DNA from: Nitriliruptorales bacterium | Lineage (GTDB): Bacteria > Actinomycetota > Nitriliruptoria > Euzebyales > Egibacteraceae | Length of the DNA: 15,620 nt | Assembly (NCBI GenBank): GCA_007126835.1 | Contig: SLAO01000180.1 | Location: forward strand, 1-15,620 | Reading direction: 5' to 3' | Program-made: the position numbers and the translations under genes | Notes under the pieces: generated by a model | What the model saw: only the letters and a program-made list of their open reading frames with translations | What the model was told of the DNA's origin: nothing | Database searches by the model: none | Part shown: piece after piece, positions 13,800-15,620 of the stretch | Numbering within the stretch: the stretch's first letter is position 1 | Layout of the letters: the number at the start of each line of letters is the position of its first letter

Positions 13800-15620
13800 T
13801 CAGACCGAATCGAACGGGTTTGCCGGCGCTCCGCCCGACAGCTGGGCGTAGCCGGGTCCTCGGTCGAAGAACGGCGCTCCCCCGCGCTGGCCGCGCATCC
13901 GGTCCCGCAGCGTGCGGGTCGCCTCCTCCTCGACAGCCGGCGGGTCGTCGGCTTCGTCGGAAGGCCGCAGGACCACCCCGTAGGCCTCCCTGGCCGCGCG
14001 AGTGCTGACCTTGCCCCACCACACGTCGCGCGCGACCAGGCCCGGCTCGCGGTCGAGCGGGTCGCCCCAACCACCCCCTCCGGTGGTCTGGATGCGCACC
14101 ACCTCGCCCGCCGCCACCGGCTCGTCGTCGGCGAGGGCGTCGGCTCGCCGCTCGTTCGGACCTCCGGGGTCGATGTCCACGGTGAACGGCGCCCCAGCGC
14201 GCCCGCCGGCCACGCCCCAGCACGACAGGATCGAGCGGTCGGCGATCGCCATGAACGACGCGTCGGCTAAGGGCACGATCCACTTGTCGTAACCGAGCCC
14301 GCCCCGGCGGTAACCGGCGCCTCCCGAGTCGACGGCCAGGCCGAGCCGCTCGACGCGCAGGGGGAACCGGGACTCGGTGAACTCCACCGGCAGGTTCCGG
14401 GAGTCGGGCACCACGTGGATGGTGTCCTCCCCGTCGGCGTACGAGCGCCCGCCGGATCCGCCTCCCAGGACCTCGCGCATGAGGTAGAACTCGCCGCCGC
14501 GCTCGGGTGGTGCGTGGCCGTACAACCCGGTGTAGCGGATGGTCTCCTGGTCGGCGGGCATCTGCCCGCCGGTGGCTTTGGCCAGCACACCCGCGAGCAC
14601 GCCAAGCAGCCGCAGGATCACGAACGTGCGGGCGTTGGTCGGCGCAGGGAAGATCGGTGTCAGCAGTGTGCCCTTGTCGGGGAAGCGCATCTCGATCAGG
14701 GGCACGACGCCCTCGTTGACGTCGAGCTCGGCGGCGCGCTCGGGGGTGTCGGCGAGGTTGCGCAGGATCGGAGCCAACCACTTCTTCAAGAAGTTGCCGT
14801 CGGCGTAGTCGCCGGCGTGGTTGATCGGACCCTTGGCCTGCGGGCTCGTGCCGGTGAAGTCGATGACCAGGCGGTCGGCGTCCTTCGACAGCGTGATCCG
14901 CTGGCCGTGCAGGCGGGGAGGGTCGACCCCGTCGTGCTCGGCGTAGTCCTCCCAGACGAAGGTGCCGTCGGGGATCTTGGACAGGATCTCCCGTCGGAAC
15001 GTCTCGGTGGTGCGATCCAAGATCGCGTCGAAGCAGCCCTCGACCTCGTCGCGCCCGTAGCGGCCGAAGAGCTCCTGCAGCCGCCGCGCACCCATCAGGC
15101 ACGCCGAGCACTCCGCGTCGAGGTCGCCGGCCAGGCTCTGGGGCATCCGCGAGTTGCGCGTCATGATCGCCAGCGCCGCCTCGTTGGGCACGCCCTGGTC
15201 CCACAGCTTGATTGGCGGGACCATCAACCCCTCCTCGAACACGCTGGTGGCGCCCGAGGGCATCGTGCCGGGCACGGCCCCGCCGATGTCGTCGTGGTGG
15301 CCGAACGCCTGCACGAACGCCACCACCTCGGGCGCGCCCTCGCCGCTGGGGTCGAACACCGGCACGGTGACGCAAAGGTCGGGCAGATGGCCGATGCCGC
15401 CCTCGGACAGGTAGACGTCGTTGTGGAAGTACACGTCGCCCGGGCGCATCGTCTCCAGCGGGAAGTCCCGCGCGACCGGGTGGACCAGCGCCGAGTAGCT
15501 GCGCCCGGTGAGCTTGCGCAGGCGCCGGTCGTGGATGCCGGCGCGGAAGTCATGCGCGTCGCGGATCATCGGGCTGCGCGCCGTCCGCGCGATCGCTTCC
15601 TCGACCTCGGCCTCCACCGA
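13800..15620 (-). CDS. hydantoinase B/oxoprolinase (HyuB) family subunit, 5' end cut by window edge
   Basis: This is the B-type subunit of ATP-dependent hydantoinase, 5-oxoprolinase or acetone carboxylase-like enzymes, which open cyclic amides or carboxylate ketones together with an A subunit. I read 606 residues. The frame is open at the right edge, and the first codons (EAEVEEAIARTARSPMIRDAHDF) match a point some 20-30 residues inside usual family members, so the GTG at 15617 is probably internal. Numbering from that codon, motifs include GDVYFHNDVYLSEGG (60-74), GHLPDLCVTVPVF (77-89), a DIGGAVPGTMPSGA block and the later INHAGDYADGNF and NEGVVPL segments. The usual NDPY is NDVY here. H78 and D80 are likely metal ligands. 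The C-terminus (about 525-605) is a charged extension after the WGDPLDREP block. The A subunit would be expected just upstream, outside the window. Confidence 0.9.
   Translation of the reverse strand, partial: SVEAEVEEAIARTARSPMIRDAHDFRAGIHDRRLRKLTGRSYSALVHPVARDFPLETMRPGDVYFHNDVYLSEGGIGHLPDLCVTVPVFDPSGEGAPEVVAFVQAFGHHDDIGGAVPGTMPSGATSVFEEGLMVPPIKLWDQGVPNEAALAIMTRNSRMPQSLAGDLDAECSACLMGARRLQELFGRYGRDEVEGCFDAILDRTTETFRREILSKIPDGTFVWEDYAEHDGVDPPRLHGQRITLSKDADRLVIDFTGTSPQAKGPINHAGDYADGNFLKKWLAPILRNLADTPERAAELDVNEGVVPLIEMRFPDKGTLLTPIFPAPTNARTFVILRLLGVLAGVLAKATGGQMPADQETIRYTGLYGHAPPERGGEFYLMREVLGGGSGGRSYADGEDTIHVVPDSRNLPVEFTESRFPLRVERLGLAVDSGGAGYRRGGLGYDKWIVPLADASFMAIADRSILSCWGVAGGRAGAPFTVDIDPGGPNERRADALADDEPVAAGEVVRIQTTGGGGWGDPLDREPGLVARDVWWGKVSTRAAREAYGVVLRPSDEADDPPAVEEEATRTLRDRMRGQRGGAPFFDRGPGYAQLSGGAPANPFDSV

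Noticed and set aside
13555..15375. A 606-codon minus-strand open frame overlapping the hydantoinase B gene
   Set aside because: It is out of frame with the recognised HyuB motifs over the same bases and is dominated by Arg, Gly and Ala.

Overview
This window is high-GC DNA with dense, short-spaced coding. It most likely comes from an actinobacterium (Actinomycetota). The main support is the order mnmA - cysteine desulfurase - ... - GNAT - etfA - etfB, then a divergent methyltransferase. As I recall it, this matches the Mycobacterium tuberculosis stretch Rv3024c (trmU), Rv3025c (iscS), Rv3027c, Rv3028c (fixB), Rv3029c (fixA) and Rv3030. GTG starts and 4-base GTGA stop/start overlaps fit the same picture. 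I cannot name a genus. No tRNA, rRNA, CRISPR array, insertion sequence or phage gene was seen, and no gene-free gap exceeds about 175 bases.

Left block (1-7592, all minus strand, read right to left): etfB and etfA (electron transfer flavoprotein), a GNAT acetyltransferase, a RihB-like nucleoside hydrolase, psuG (pseudouridine-5'-phosphate glycosidase), a PfkB kinase that is very probably psuK, a cysteine desulfurase, and mnmA (tRNA 2-thiouridylase, cut by the left edge). The hydrolase, glycosidase and kinase form a nucleoside and pseudouridine breakdown module inside an otherwise conserved housekeeping block. The module's last gene overlaps the desulfurase by four bases. The desulfurase probably supplies sulfur to MnmA for s2U34 in tRNA. 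RihB, PsuK and PsuG would recover base and sugar from ribonucleosides, including the modified nucleoside that other salvage enzymes cannot cleave.

Middle block (7593-10695): a plus-strand methyltransferase of the Rv3030 type diverges from etfB and carries three tandem in-frame 30-bp repeats. It meets a minus-strand hexapeptide acyltransferase and a second methyltransferase end to end across a 175-bp gap. That gap holds a perfect 25-bp-arm palindrome. The two minus-strand genes overlap and look like one envelope or metabolite modification unit.

Right block (10696-15620): a plus-strand hemolysin III/PAQR membrane protein has a perfect 11-bp dyad just upstream. It is followed by a TauE/SafE-type anion permease, a minus-strand family 5 uracil-DNA glycosylase, a divergent ComB-type phosphatase, and a minus-strand hydantoinase B/oxoprolinase subunit cut by the right edge.

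Most genes are recognisable families. I did not find a wholly new defence or mobile system. The parts that deserve attention are the embedded pseudouridine module, the repeat expansion in the methyltransferase, the long palindrome, and two regulatory-looking dyads.
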